From: Mycolicibacter terrae
Lineage (GTDB): Bacteria; Actinomycetota; Actinomycetes; Mycobacteriales; Mycobacteriaceae
Direction: 5' to 3'
Assembly: GCF_010727125.1 (NCBI RefSeq)
Contig: NZ_AP022564.1
Span: 3,100,001 to 3,164,000, forward strand
DNA length: 64,000 nt
Part shown: in pieces, positions 46,822 through 55,455 of the stretch
How the letters are laid out: each line of letters begins with the position of its first letter
Numbering within the stretch: position 1 is the stretch's first letter
Program-made: the position numbers and the translations under genes
The notes under the pieces: generated by a model
What the model was told of the DNA's origin: nothing
Seen by the model: the letters and a program-made list of their open reading frames with translations, nothing else
The model's database searches: none

Positions 46822-47670
46822 ATGAGCACAGCCCAGACCGTCGAATTCGACGGCGTCGACGGAGTCACGCTGGTCGCCGACGAATGGAACCGGGGTGTCG
46901 CCGTAGACGCCACCCCGACGATCCTGATGCTGCACGGCGGCGGCCAGAATCGGCACTCCTGGCACAAGACCGGTCAGATCCTGGCCGACCGGGGCTATCA
47001 CGTCGTCGCGCTCGACACTCGTGGCCACGGCGACAGTGACCGCGCACCCGGCGCCGACTACGCCATCGAGACGCTCGCCGCCGACGCCATCGCGGTGATC
47101 GAGGCGATCGGCCGCCCGGTCGCGCTGATCGGGGCGAGCATGGGCGGGCTGACCGGGCTTCTGGTCGCCGATCAGGCCGGACCGCTGCGGGTAGTCAAGC
47201 TGGTGCTGGTCGATGTGGTGCCGCGCTACGAGAAAGACGGCAGCGCGCGGATCCGCGACTTCATGTTCAGCCACATCGACGGCTTCGACTCCCTCGAACA
47301 GGCCGCCGACGCGGTGGCGGAATATCTGCCGTACCGGGCCAAGCCCCGCAGTCCGGAGGGATTGAAGAAGAATCTGCGGTTCCGCGACGGCCGCTGGTAC
47401 TGGCACTGGGATCCGGCGCTGCTGACCAAACCCGGCGACGATCCGGCGCTACGCACCGAGATGCTCGAGGCGGCCGCCATGGGCCTGCAGATCCCGATCC
47501 TGCTGATCCGCGGCAAGCTCTCCGATGTGGTCAGCACCGCGGGCGTTCACGACTTCCTGGCCAAGGTTCCCGGTGCGCGCTTCGTCGAATTGTCCGAGGC
47601 CGGGCACACCGCGGCCGGCGACGACAACGACGCGTTCAGCACGGCCGTCGTCGAGTTCGTGTCGCGCTGA
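46822..47670 (+). CDS. bpoB: alpha/beta-hydrolase, BpoB-like (non-haem peroxidase family)
   Basis: A 282-residue alpha/beta-hydrolase of the group annotated as non-haem bromoperoxidases. Oxyanion region LMLHGGGQNRHSWHK, DTRGHGDSDRAPGADY, nucleophile elbow GASMGGLTG (Ser), and His in EAGHTAAGDDN are present. Real activity is probably an esterase or related hydrolase. The ATG follows TACCAT (46810-46815) with 6 nt spacing. The downstream cyclase gene begins directly after its stop. Synteny with Rv1123c. Confidence 0.9.
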   Translation: MSTAQTVEFDGVDGVTLVADEWNRGVAVDATPTILMLHGGGQNRHSWHKTGQILADRGYHVVALDTRGHGDSDRAPGADYAIETLAADAIAVIEAIGRPVALIGASMGGLTGLLVADQAGPLRVVKLVLVDVVPRYEKDGSARIRDFMFSHIDGFDSLEQAADAVAEYLPYRAKPRSPEGLKKNLRFRDGRWYWHWDPALLTKPGDDPALRTEMLEAAAMGLQIPILLIRGKLSDVVSTAGVHDFLAKVPGARFVELSEAGHTAAGDDNDAFSTAVVEFVSR

Positions 47671-48492
47671 ATGTTCGGGATCGAATGGCTGACGCCGACG
47701 CTGCTCGCGGTCGGCGTGCTGGCAGCGGTGGCCCTCGTCGAAGCCGTCGTCCTCGCGGTGTTGACCCGGCGGTTACACCGGACCCGGGCCGAGGCCGATG
47801 AGCTGCGACAGCGCGTCGACACCCGCAACCTGCTTTTGACCGGCGGACGCGAAGCCGTCAAAACGGTGTGGCAGACCGCGAACCTGGTGCGCAAGCAGGG
47901 GTTCGGCGCGGCGGTGCGGTCTTCGATCGAAGATCTCGCCGATTGGGCCGAGGTGGAGCGACCCGACCTGGCCCGCCTCACCCCGGACGGCCACGTGGTG
48001 ATCCTGTTCACCGACATCGAGGAGTCCACCGCCCTCAACGAACGGATCGGCGACCGCGCCTGGGTGAAGCTGATCGCCCGGCATGACGAGATGGTGCAGC
48101 GTACGGTCCGCCAGCACGGCGGGCATGTGGTCAAGAGCCAGGGCGACGGCTACATGATCGCGTTCGCGCAACCCGAGCAGGCGGTGCGCTGCGCCATCGA
48201 CATCCAACACGCACTGCAGCAGCACCGCGGCCGCAAGCCGGCGCATCCGATCCGGGTCCGGATCGGGATTCACATGGGACGCTCGGTGCGCCGCGGCGAC
48301 GACCTGTTCGGACGCAACGTCGCGATGGCCGCCCGGGTCGCCGCCGCCGCCGACGGCGCCCAGATCCTGATCAGCGGCCCGGTGCGCGACGCGGTCAAGG
48401 ACTGCGACGACATCGCCGTCGGCGCCGGCCGCGACGCCGAGCTGAAGGGCTTCGCCGGCACCCACCGCCTCTACGCCGTCGAGGCCGCCTAG
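47671..48492 (+). CDS. membrane-anchored class III adenylate/guanylate cyclase-like protein
   Basis: A 273-residue protein with one N-terminal membrane helix ([21 protein letters not shown]), a short coiled linker, and a class III cyclase domain from about residue 108. Metal Asp115 (FTDIEEST) and Asp159 with substrate Lys155 (VKSQGDGY) are present. The transition-state Asn-x3-Arg position reads Ala218...Arg222 ([10 protein letters not shown]), with an Asn two residues earlier. Activity is therefore plausible but not certain. Its ATG immediately follows the bpoB stop codon, so both are co-transcribed. Last 4 nt overlap a convergent small gene. Confidence 0.87.
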   Translation: MFGIEWLTPTLLAVGVLAAVALVEAVVLAVLTRRLHRTRAEADELRQRVDTRNLLLTGGREAVKTVWQTANLVRKQGFGAAVRSSIEDLADWAEVERPDLARLTPDGHVVILFTDIEESTALNERIGDRAWVKLIARHDEMVQRTVRQHGGHVVKSQGDGYMIAFAQPEQAVRCAIDIQHALQQHRGRKPAHPIRVRIGIHMGRSVRRGDDLFGRNVAMAARVAAAADGAQILISGPVRDAVKDCDDIAVGAGRDAELKGFAGTHRLYAVEAA

Positions 48493-48650
48493 TTGTCACC
48501 GCCGGCTTCGGCCAGCCGCTGATGCAGCCGGGCGCGGACCTCTTCGGGCGTGTAGGCCCGTCGCCGTCGCTGGTCCCGCGCCACCAGCACTCCCCCGGCG
48601 GCGACGCCGACCACGCCGGCCAGGCCGATCCATTTCCAAATGCTGCGCAC
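48489..48650 (-). CDS. small single-pass membrane protein
   Basis: A 53-residue product: [20 protein letters not shown], one membrane helix, then a basic stop-transfer RDQRRRR and a soluble tail [21 protein letters not shown]. Not recognised. The tail resembles short mycobacterial membrane-anchored proteins. The GTG at 48650 is chosen because TAAGGT (48657-48662) lies 6 nt upstream; a GTG at 48656 is also in frame. Divergent from the papain-like candidate gene, with overlapping -10 elements. Confidence 0.75.
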   Translation of the reverse strand: MRSIWKWIGLAGVVGVAAGGVLVARDQRRRRAYTPEEVRARLHQRLAEAGGDN

Positions 48651-48674
48651 GATCACACCTTAGGGTGCTGATTC

Positions 48675-49367
48675 GTGGACGAACACACCGTGACGTTGGA
48701 ACGCGCGCTGGCCGAGACCCGCACCGGCGACATCTGGCTGTTTCGCGGCCGCTCCGGCCCCGACCGCGCCATCCAGACCCTGTCCAACGCCCCGGTGAAC
48801 CACGTCGGGATGACGGTCGCCCTCGAGGACCTGCCCCCGCTGATCTGGCATGCCGAGCTCGGCGACAAGCTGCTCGACGTCTGGACCGGCACCAACCACC
48901 GCGGGGTGCAGCTCAACGATGCCCGGGCCGCCGTCGAGCAATGGATGGGTCGCTACGAGCAGCGCTGCTGGTTCCGTCAGCTCAACGGAACCATCACCCG
49001 CGAACAGGAAGACCGGCTGCTGCAGGTGATCGCCCGGATGGATGGCACCGCGTTTCCCACCACGGCGCGGCTCACCGGCCGGTGGCTGCGGGGCCGGCTG
49101 CCGACCGCGGGCGACTGGACCCGAGGAATCCCGGTGCTGGACCGTAAAGTTCGTCAGCTCAGCCAACGCCGTAAGGCGCGCAAAGCCCGCGTCGCGATGC
49201 AGACCGCCTACTGCGCGGAGACGGTGGGCATCACCTATGAAGAGATGGGGTTGCTGTCGACCGACAAGGACGCGAACTGGTTCGACCCCGGGACGTTCTG
49301 GAGCGGCGACATCTTGCCGCTGACCCCCGGATATCAGCTCGGCCGGGAGATCATCGTCGTGCCGTAG
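48675..49367 (+). CDS. putative permuted papain-like (YiiX/NlpC-P60 superfamily) protein
   Basis: A 230-residue cytoplasmic protein without a signal peptide. The layout fits circularly permuted papain-like peptidases: an early RSGPDRAIQTLSNAPVNHVGMTV with a His (NHVGM), and a late AYCAETVGITYEEMGL with a Cys following an aromatic residue. The order His-first, Cys-last is that of the YiiX/LRAT-like branch. The substrate could be a peptide or lipid amide. The GTG is 8 nt after TAGGGT (48661-48666). I base this on pattern recognition only, so the family assignment is tentative. Confidence 0.7.
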   Translation: MDEHTVTLERALAETRTGDIWLFRGRSGPDRAIQTLSNAPVNHVGMTVALEDLPPLIWHAELGDKLLDVWTGTNHRGVQLNDARAAVEQWMGRYEQRCWFRQLNGTITREQEDRLLQVIARMDGTAFPTTARLTGRWLRGRLPTAGDWTRGIPVLDRKVRQLSQRRKARKARVAMQTAYCAETVGITYEEMGLLSTDKDANWFDPGTFWSGDILPLTPGYQLGREIIVVP

Positions 49368-49378
49368 GCGTGATGGCC

Positions 49379-49702
49379 CTAGTCGACGGTCAGCTCGCCC
49401 ATCAGCGACCAGTCCGTCGCCTCGATCTGCTGGCTGATGATCTTCGGGGTCGAGACCAGTGCCTGCGGCATCTGGGTCATGGCCTGCTGGAAGTGCTCGC
49501 TGTTGACGTGGGCGCTGCCGGCCTCGCCGTCCCGGAAAGCCTCGACGAGCACGTACTCACTGGGATCGTCCAGGCTGCGTGACCAGTCGAACCACAGGTT
49601 GCCCGGCTCGGCGCGAGTGGCCTCGGTGAACTCCGCGACCAGCTGCGGCCAGCGCTCCGCCCACTCCGGCTTGACCGTGAACTTGACCACGATGAAGATC
49701 AC
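49379..49702 (-). CDS. antibiotic biosynthesis monooxygenase (ABM)-domain protein, Rv1117-like
   Basis: A 107-residue dimeric ferredoxin-like fold protein: VVKFTVKPEWAERWPQLVAEFTEATRAEPGNLWFDWSRS, then EYVLVEAFRDGEAGSAHVNSEHF. This is the standard ABM domain, which covers quinol monooxygenases, haem-degrading enzymes and LsrG-like isomerases. The haem-degrading signature of MhuD is not evident. The GTG lies 5 nt after the stop of the OsmC gene, so the two form an operon. Confidence 0.88.
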   Translation of the reverse strand: MIFIVVKFTVKPEWAERWPQLVAEFTEATRAEPGNLWFDWSRSLDDPSEYVLVEAFRDGEAGSAHVNSEHFQQAMTQMPQALVSTPKIISQQIEATDWSLMGELTVD

Positions 49703-49707
49703 CGCTG

Positions 49708-50220
49708 TTACCCGATTTCCAGACTGCTGCGAACCGGTGTGGCGTTGGTGGTCAAATCCAGTACCGGGCAGTGCTTTTCGACGACCTGGTGCAGTTCGGC
49801 GTAACGTTCTGCTGTCTCCGGGCCGGTCACGGTGATGACCACCCGGACCTCACTGAAGCCGGGGCGCACCGCGTCGTCGAGGCCGAAGAACCCGCGCACG
49901 TCCAAATCTCCCTCGGCCCGCCCGGTGATCTCGTCGACGGTGACGCCCAACTTCTCGGCCCAGTACCGCCAGGTGACGATCTGGCAGGACAGCAGCGATC
50001 CCAGGTAGTACTCGACCGGGTTGGGGGCGGTGTCCTCGCCGCCGAGTGTCGGCGGTTCGTCGACCTCGACGCTGTAGCGCCCCATGGTGATCGTGCTGGC
50101 GACCGCGTCATGGGCGACCGCGGAGGCCCGGAAGACGACTTGGGAGCCGGCCGGATCGGCGGCGGCCGGGTCACTGGTGGCGGCGACGACGGCGGCCAGG
50201 CGAGTGGTCGATGAGGTCAT
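49708..50220 (-). CDS. OsmC/Ohr-family protein
   Basis: A 170-residue peroxiredoxin-like protein that detoxifies organic hydroperoxides or related electrophiles. The catalytic Cys pair is seen in YYLGSLLSCQIVTW and VEKHCPVLD. The spacing fits the OsmC rather than the Ohr branch. TACCCT lies 8 nt before the ATG. It precedes the ABM gene in one short operon, consistent with a shared oxidative-stress or quinone-related role (inference). Confidence 0.92.
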   Translation of the reverse strand: MTSSTTRLAAVVAATSDPAAADPAGSQVVFRASAVAHDAVASTITMGRYSVEVDEPPTLGGEDTAPNPVEYYLGSLLSCQIVTWRYWAEKLGVTVDEITGRAEGDLDVRGFFGLDDAVRPGFSEVRVVITVTGPETAERYAELHQVVEKHCPVLDLTTNATPVRSSLEIG

Positions 50221-50293
50221 GGCGGTCAAGGGTAGCGGCCGGCCGGCCACCGAGGGTTGGCCCGTGCCCATGTCACGGGCTAGCCTGAGCGAC

Positions 50294-50644
50294 GTGGAGG
50301 TACTACGGCACGTAATAGTTCTGCTGCACATCGTCGGCTTCGCTGTGACGTTCGGGGCGCTGGCTGCCGAGGCCGCGGCGCGGCGCTTCCAGCTCACCCC
50401 GCTGATGGACTACGGCGTGGTGCTGTCGTTGCTGACCGGGTTGGCGCTGGCCGCTCCCTGGCCGGCCGACGTGGTGCTCAACTACCCCAAGATCACGGTC
50501 AAGCTGGTGCTGCTGATCGCCCTGGGCGCCGTGCTCGGGATCGGCCGGGCCCGGCAGCGTCGATCCGGTGAAGCGCCGCGTCCGCTGTTCTACGCCGCCG
50601 GCGCACTGGTGCTGACCGCCGCGGGGATCGCCGTCATCTGGTAG
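50294..50644 (+). CDS. four-helix membrane protein, unknown function
   Basis: A 116-residue membrane protein reading VEVLRHVIVLLHIVGFAVTF, GALAAEAAARRFQLTPLMDY, with four hydrophobic helices ending FYAAGALVLTAAGIAVIW. Conserved His in the first helix and Asp-Tyr before the second are notable. No function known to me. I chose GTG 50294 over ATG 50270 because TAGCCT (50281-50286) stands 7 nt before it. Convergent with the VapBC remnant. Confidence 0.82.
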   Translation: MEVLRHVIVLLHIVGFAVTFGALAAEAAARRFQLTPLMDYGVVLSLLTGLALAAPWPADVVLNYPKITVKLVLLIALGAVLGIGRARQRRSGEAPRPLFYAAGALVLTAAGIAVIW

Positions 50645-50650
50645 TCGGCA

Positions 50651-50866
50651 TCAGGGCTGGTGGACGAGCTCGACACCGATCTCGGCGGCGGCGACCCCCA
50701 GCCTGTTGTCCCTGGTCCACAATTTCGCGCCATCGGCAATCAGGACCGCCCCCAGGAGGGCGAATCACGTGCACTCTCGACACGAATCAGGGTCTCCAGG
50801 CCCCGCCTGAGCAGCACGGCGTTCTCATGCACTCCGGTGAGCTCGGCCGCCTTCTCCAGTGATGCC
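50651..50866 (-). pseudogene. degraded VapB-VapC toxin-antitoxin remnant
   Basis: One minus-strand frame reads ASLEKAAELTGVHENAVLLR and GLETLIRVESAR, the C-terminal half of a VapB-type antitoxin. It then breaks into DSPSWGRS and a stop. In a shifted frame, overlapping that break, ALLGAVLIADGAKLWTRDNR and VAAAEIGVELVHQP matches the end of a PIN-domain VapC toxin. The antitoxin N-terminus, most of the toxin, and its catalytic acids are missing. A deletion has fused the two ends. The stop of the VOC gene at 50867 directly abuts it. Confidence 0.7.
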
Positions 50867-51268
50867 CTATCGGAGTCCGAATTTCTGTCGGGCCTGGTCG
50901 GTGACCGGTGTGAACAGGTTGACGAGATTGCCGTCCGGATCCCGAAACAGCAGGGCCCGGTTGCCCCACGGCATGGTCGTCGGCTCGGTCACGACCTCGG
51001 ACAGCTGCCCCCGGAGGCGCCCGAACTCGGCGTCCACGTCGTCGACGATGAACTCGAGGATCGCGCTGCGATTGGCGCCCGGCTCGGCGGATCCGGCCCC
51101 GAACAGCGGGACCGTCTTGTCGCTGCCGATCGCCAAAGTGCCTACCGGTGTCGGGATCTCGGCGAACAGCTCATTGCCCCACACTGCGGAGGCACCGGTG
51201 ACCAGCTCGTAGAAGCCGACCAGTCTCTTGACGTCGGCGGTGATGATGCGTGTGGAGACGAAATTCAT
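50867..51268 (-). CDS. VOC superfamily (glyoxalase-like) protein
   Basis: A 133-residue vicinal-oxygen-chelate protein: FVSTRIITADVKRLVGFYELVTG, central ILEFIVDDVDAEFGRL and closing ALLFRDPDGNLVNLFTP. The typical metal ligands are only partly visible, so the activity is unclear (resistance, isomerase or dioxygenase types are possible). TAACGT lies 7 nt before the ATG, which selects 51268 over a longer frame. Related in fold but not in sequence to the VOC gene at 34171. Confidence 0.87.
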   Translation of the reverse strand: MNFVSTRIITADVKRLVGFYELVTGASAVWGNELFAEIPTPVGTLAIGSDKTVPLFGAGSAEPGANRSAILEFIVDDVDAEFGRLRGQLSEVVTEPTTMPWGNRALLFRDPDGNLVNLFTPVTDQARQKFGLR

Positions 51269-51278
51269 GCCGGGGACG

Positions 51279-51515
51279 TTAGCCGCGACCCCCGACAAAC
51301 CGTCCTCTCGATACGGCAAGGACCGGCCGTGCCACAGCCCGGTATGGACCCATGGCCCGCTCAATGGATAGGCGCACACCGCCGATCAACCGATGGATAC
51401 GACGCCGCCTGGCGCGGAGCTTCAGGAAGTACCGGCCTCCGAGGCACACCGCCGCGGTCACCACGAGAATCCACAGCGTCGCCGCCACCAGGTAGATCGC
51501 CTCAACCACCGCCAT
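51279..51515 (-). CDS. putative small single-pass membrane protein
   Basis: A 78-residue frame with one N-terminal membrane segment (IYLVAATLWILVVTAAVCLGG). A basic region follows (LKLRARRRRIHRL), then a short tail. It lies 10 nt upstream of the VOC gene start on the same strand. An AGAGGA ribosome-binding-like sequence precedes the ATG. No family recognised. Composition supports coding, but it may be spurious. Confidence 0.5.
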   Translation of the reverse strand: MAVVEAIYLVAATLWILVVTAAVCLGGRYFLKLRARRRRIHRLIGGVRLSIERAMGPYRAVARPVLAVSRGRFVGGRG

Positions 51516-51671
51516 GACGACGAGCGTCCTCTGCCCCGGTTGCGGTCAGGTCACCGGCACGACACACGTCGGCGACGTTCTTTCCCGCGAAATTGAAGCC
51601 ACGCAGGTGATCCGGCGATTTTTCCAGCATTGGTGCAATCTCGCGCAAACCACGCCGGGTAGCCTGACGCG

Positions 51672-52082
51672 GTGGATCCCGTGCTGGATGAAGGCCCGTT
51701 CTTCCACGGAACCAAGGCAGAACTACAGGCCGGCGAGCTGCTCACCGCCGGCTTCCGCTCCAACTACCGGCCCGAAATCGTGATGAACCACATCTATTTC
51801 ACCGCCCTGCGTGACGGAGCCGGGCTGGCGGCCGAACTCGCTGCCGGCGACGGCACACCGCGGGTGTATCTCGTCGAACCGACCGGTGCGTTCGAGAACG
51901 ATCCGAATGTCACCGACAAGAAGTTCCCCGGCAACCCGACCCGCTCCTATCGCAGCACCGAACCGCTGCGGGTCATTGCAGAGGTCGACGACTGGACGCG
52001 ACTGTCTCCCGAGGCCCTCCAGCAGTGGCGAGATCGGCTGGCAGCGCTGCGGGCCGAGGAGCGCGACGAGATCATCAACTAA
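51672..52082 (+). CDS. arr: NAD-dependent rifampin ADP-ribosyltransferase Arr
   Basis: Inactivates rifamycins by ADP-ribosylating the C23 hydroxyl, and may act on endogenous targets. The 136-residue product retains the Arr key residues His12 (FFHGT), Tyr42 (NHIYF) and Asp77 (FENDPNVTDKKFPGNPTRSYR). They are offset by 7 from the M. smegmatis enzyme, whose triad is His19, Tyr49 and Asp84. GTG at 51672 follows TAGCCT with 6 nt spacing, indicating leaderless expression. It would confer intrinsic rifampicin resistance as in M. smegmatis. No mobile-element sequences flank it. Confidence 0.95.
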   Translation: MDPVLDEGPFFHGTKAELQAGELLTAGFRSNYRPEIVMNHIYFTALRDGAGLAAELAAGDGTPRVYLVEPTGAFENDPNVTDKKFPGNPTRSYRSTEPLRVIAEVDDWTRLSPEALQQWRDRLAALRAEERDEIIN

Positions 52083-52090
52083 GGCACCGG

Positions 52091-53164
52091 CTACACGTTG
52101 AACCGGAACTCCACCACATCCCCGTCGGCCATCACGTAGTCCTTGCCCTCCATGCGCACCTTGCCGGCGGCCTTGGCGGCGGCCATCGACCCGGCCTCGA
52201 CCAAGTCGTCAAACGACACCACTTCGGCCTTGATGAAGCCCTTCTCGAAGTCGGTGTGGATCACTCCGGCCGCCTTCGGTGCGGTGTCGCCGGCGTGGAT
52301 GGTCCAGGCCCGGGCCTCCTTGGGACCGGCGGTCAGGTAGGTCTGCAACTTCAGGGTGTGAAACCCGGCCCGCGCCAACGCATCCAGACCGCGTTCGGTC
52401 TGCCCGATCGACTCCAGCAGCTCCATCGCCGATTCCTCGTCCAGTTCGGCGAGCTCGGCTTCGATCTTGGCGTCGAGGAACACCGCGTCGGCCGGTGCCA
52501 CCAGCTCGCGTAGCTCAGCGATCCGCGCCGCATCGGTGAGCACCGACTCGTCGGCGTTGAACACATACAGGAACGGCTTGGTCGTCAGCAGGTTCAGCTC
52601 CCGCAGCGGCACCGAGTCCACGCGCGCGGCGAACAGCGTCTTGCCGCCGTCAAGGATCTCCTGCGCCGCCACCGCCGCCTCGAGCACCGGCTTGCGGTCC
52701 TTGTTGTTGCGGGCTTCCTTCTCCAGGCGCGGAATCGCCTTCTCCAGGGTCTGCATGTCGGCCAGGATCAGCTCGGTGGCGACCACCTCGATGTCGGCCT
52801 CGGGATCGACCTTGCCGTCCACATGCACCACGTCGTCGTCGGAGAACACCCGCACCACCTGGCAGATGGCGTCGCACTCGCGGATGTTGGCCAGGAACTT
52901 GTTGCCCAGCCCGGCCCCCTCCGAGGCGCCCTTGACGATGCCGGCGATGTCGACGAACGTCACCGGCGCCGGCAGGATCCGCTCGGAACCGAAGATCTCC
53001 GCCAGCTTGACCAGCCGGGGATCGGGCAGCGGCACCACGCCCTCGTTCGGCTCGATCGTCGCGAACGGGTAGTTGGCGGCCAACACGTCGTTGCGGGTCA
53101 GCGCGTTGAACAGGGTCGACTTACCGACGTTGGGCAACCCCACGATTCCCAGGCTCAGGCTCAC
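52091..53164 (-). CDS. ychF: redox-regulated ATPase YchF (OBG family)
   Basis: A 357-residue P-loop protein of the Obg superfamily that prefers ATP and associates with ribosomes. G1 is GLPNVGKSTLFNALT, G3 DIAGIVKGASEGAGLGN, and the altered G4 FNADES (NxxE, explaining ATP preference). The C-terminal TGS domain begins about FHTLKLQTYLTAGPKEARAWTI. Length equals that of M. tuberculosis Rv1112. GTG start; a TAGACT lies 9 nt upstream. Convergent with arr. Confidence 0.96.
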   Translation of the reverse strand: MSLSLGIVGLPNVGKSTLFNALTRNDVLAANYPFATIEPNEGVVPLPDPRLVKLAEIFGSERILPAPVTFVDIAGIVKGASEGAGLGNKFLANIRECDAICQVVRVFSDDDVVHVDGKVDPEADIEVVATELILADMQTLEKAIPRLEKEARNNKDRKPVLEAAVAAQEILDGGKTLFAARVDSVPLRELNLLTTKPFLYVFNADESVLTDAARIAELRELVAPADAVFLDAKIEAELAELDEESAMELLESIGQTERGLDALARAGFHTLKLQTYLTAGPKEARAWTIHAGDTAPKAAGVIHTDFEKGFIKAEVVSFDDLVEAGSMAAAKAAGKVRMEGKDYVMADGDVVEFRFNV

Positions 53165-53228
53165 AGGGAGCCAAGTCTAGAGCGTGCCGCCATGCGTGCC
53201 CGCCAACGCCAGCCGGTACCGTCAGTGT

Positions 53229-54338
53229 GTGGCAGCACAGCGGGACAAGTCGGCGGTGGCGCCTGACCACCGTTCGATTCTGCCCAGCGCAGCCGGTTTG
53301 CCGTGGTGGGCCGCCGTTGCGGTGGCTGTCACCGCGACCGCGATCGGCGTCGCGTTCGACGCGGGCTCCGGTGAGAAGGAACTGAGCACCGTCTTCTCCG
53401 CACTGTATGTGATGGGCTGCCTCGCGGCCGTGCTCATGGTGCAGCAATCGGCGGTGTTCACCGCGGTCATCCAACCTCCCCTGATCCTGTTCTGCACCGT
53501 GCCGGCCGCCTACTGGCTCTTCCGCGGCGCGGGTTTCCCCGGGCTCAAGGCGATCGTCATCAACTGCGGATATCCGCTGATCGAGCGGTTCCCGCTGATG
53601 CTGTTCACGGCGGCCGCCGTGCTGTTGATCGGGATGATCCGCTGGTATCTCGGCATGCTGGGCGGCACGGCGACCGCCGCGGCCGACGACCACGCCACGA
53701 CTCGGCGGTCCACACTGGTCGACAAGCTCGGCAGCATGCTCACCGCGGCGCTCAACCGCAACCCCGCGCACGCCATCGAGCCGTCGGCCTCGCGCACCCA
53801 GCGCGAACGGCGCTCGGGCGGCCGTCCCCGGCGGGCGACCCCGGAGGCTCGTCGCGCCGCCCGGAAGGCCACGGCAAGCCGGTCGGCCGCCCGGTCCGGT
53901 GAGCGTCGTCGCGGGGCCAACGCATCGGCGCCGACACGCTCACGGCACGTCCGGCCCCCGATGGACGACGTTCCGGTGACCGAACGTCCGCGGCGCCGCC
54001 GCCCGGCACCCGACCTGCGCGACGAGCCGCCGACCCGGCGGCGACGCCCGGCGCCCGAGTGGCAGGGCGAGCCGCCCCGGCGACGCGGGGAACCGGCGCC
54101 GAGGACCCAGCGGGATCCCCGTGCACGCGGTTATCGGCCCACCGAGGAACCCGAATCGCTACCCCGACGTCGGCCGGGGACGACGGCCGGCCGCAGCAAC
54201 GGCACCGGCACCACCCACCACCCGGTCTCGCGGGTGCGCTATCGCAACAGTGCCGGTGATGAACCCGGCGTGGAACCCCGAACCCGGTCCCGTGATCCGC
54301 GCAACCAGGAGTTCGACTCCTGGGAGTACGACATCTGA
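53229..54338 (+). CDS. DUF6542-domain membrane protein with Arg-rich tail, Rv1111c-like
   Basis: A 369-residue protein with four membrane segments in the first 150 residues (GLPWWAAVAVAVTATAIGV, YVMGCLAAVLMVQQSAVF and others), fitting DUF6542. A long disordered C-terminus (residues 170-369) is extremely rich in Arg, Pro and Glu, for example RPRRRRPAPDLRDEPPTRRR. The function is unknown; the tail could bind nucleic acid or acidic partners. GTG at 53229 has TACCGT 6 nt upstream. Convergent with ispH, 4 nt apart. Confidence 0.85.
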   Translation: MAAQRDKSAVAPDHRSILPSAAGLPWWAAVAVAVTATAIGVAFDAGSGEKELSTVFSALYVMGCLAAVLMVQQSAVFTAVIQPPLILFCTVPAAYWLFRGAGFPGLKAIVINCGYPLIERFPLMLFTAAAVLLIGMIRWYLGMLGGTATAAADDHATTRRSTLVDKLGSMLTAALNRNPAHAIEPSASRTQRERRSGGRPRRATPEARRAARKATASRSAARSGERRRGANASAPTRSRHVRPPMDDVPVTERPRRRRPAPDLRDEPPTRRRRPAPEWQGEPPRRRGEPAPRTQRDPRARGYRPTEEPESLPRRRPGTTAGRSNGTGTTHHPVSRVRYRNSAGDEPGVEPRTRSRDPRNQEFDSWEYDI

Positions 54339-54342
54339 CCGA

Positions 54343-55359
54343 TTAACGGCGGTCCGGCCGGATCTCCCGGGGCAATGCGAACACCAGCGTCTCGTTGGCC
54401 GTGGCCACCGGGTACACCGTGCCGTAGCCGTGCGCGGCCAACCGCTCCAGCACGCCACGGACCAGGATCTCCGGGACCGACGCGCCCGAGGTGACGCCGA
54501 TGGTCTGCACTTCGCCGGTGCCGGACGCAAGCCATGCCGGGTCGATGTCCTCGGCGTAGTCGACCAGATGTGCGGCGTCGGCGCCGGCACCCAACGCCAC
54601 CTCCACCAGCCGGTTGGAGTTCGACGAGTTACGCGAGCCGACGACGATCACCAGCTCGCATTCCGGGGCCATCGCCTTGACTGCGGTCTGCCGGTTCTGG
54701 GTGGCGTAACAGATGTCGTCGCTGGGCGGATCCTGCAGGTTGGGGAACCGCTCGCGCAGCTTGACCACGGTCTGCATCGTCTCGTCGACGCTCAGCGTGG
54801 TCTGCGACAGCCACACCACCTTGTTCTCGTCGCGCACCTGCACCGAGGCCACCGCATCTAAGCCGTCGACCAGCTGCACGTCCTCGGGTGCCTCACCGAT
54901 GATGCCGATGACCTCTTCGTGGCCGGCGTGCCCGATCAGCAGGATGTCGTAGCCGTCCCGGGCGAACCGTTTGGCCTCGTTGTGCACCTTGTTGACCAGC
55001 GGGCAGGTCGCGTCGATCACGCGCAGACCGCGGTCGGCCGCCAAGTCGTGCACGCTGGGCGCGACGCCGTGCGCGGAGAACACCACCATCGCGCCCTCGG
55101 GCACCTCGTCGGCCTCGTGGACGAAGACCACACCCTTGTTCGTCAGGGTGTCCACCACATGCTTGTTGTGCACGATCTCGTGCCGCACGTAGACCGGTGC
55201 GCCGTGCTTCTCCAGCGCTCGCTCCACCGTCTCGACGGCCCGGTCGACGCCCGCGCAGTAGCCGCGGGGCTCGGCCAAGAGCACCCGTTTGCCGGCGGGG
55301 GCGGCGGCGACCGGCGCCCCCGCGGTGTCTGAGGTCTCCATATCGAGGGTCGGCGGCAT
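54343..55359 (-). CDS. ispH: 4-hydroxy-3-methylbut-2-enyl diphosphate reductase IspH (LytB2-like)
   Basis: Last enzyme of the MEP isoprenoid pathway, making IPP and DMAPP from HMBPP with a 4Fe-4S cluster. The three cluster Cys are in [26 protein letters not shown] and [11 protein letters not shown], with substrate-binding [10 protein letters not shown] and SRNSSNS. The 338-residue product with start MPPTLDM resembles M. tuberculosis Rv1110. TACGCT lies 7 nt before the ATG. Divergent from the Rv1109c-like gene. Confidence 0.96.
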   Translation of the reverse strand: MPPTLDMETSDTAGAPVAAAPAGKRVLLAEPRGYCAGVDRAVETVERALEKHGAPVYVRHEIVHNKHVVDTLTNKGVVFVHEADEVPEGAMVVFSAHGVAPSVHDLAADRGLRVIDATCPLVNKVHNEAKRFARDGYDILLIGHAGHEEVIGIIGEAPEDVQLVDGLDAVASVQVRDENKVVWLSQTTLSVDETMQTVVKLRERFPNLQDPPSDDICYATQNRQTAVKAMAPECELVIVVGSRNSSNSNRLVEVALGAGADAAHLVDYAEDIDPAWLASGTGEVQTIGVTSGASVPEILVRGVLERLAAHGYGTVYPVATANETLVFALPREIRPDRR

Positions 55360-55455
55360 GGCACCCAGCGTACGGTCTGCCGACACGGGACCGCCAGCTC
55401 GCGCCCCGGCGCTCAGTACTTGGAGATGACCGGCGGGTAAGGCAGTCTGGTGGCC

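Noticed and set aside
51514..51783. Plus-strand frame starting MTTSVLCPGCGQVTG, resembling a zinc ribbon
   Set aside because: Its second half is out of frame inside arr, it has no ribosome-binding site or -10, and the two Cys alone are not enough. The opposite-strand membrane frame fits slightly better.
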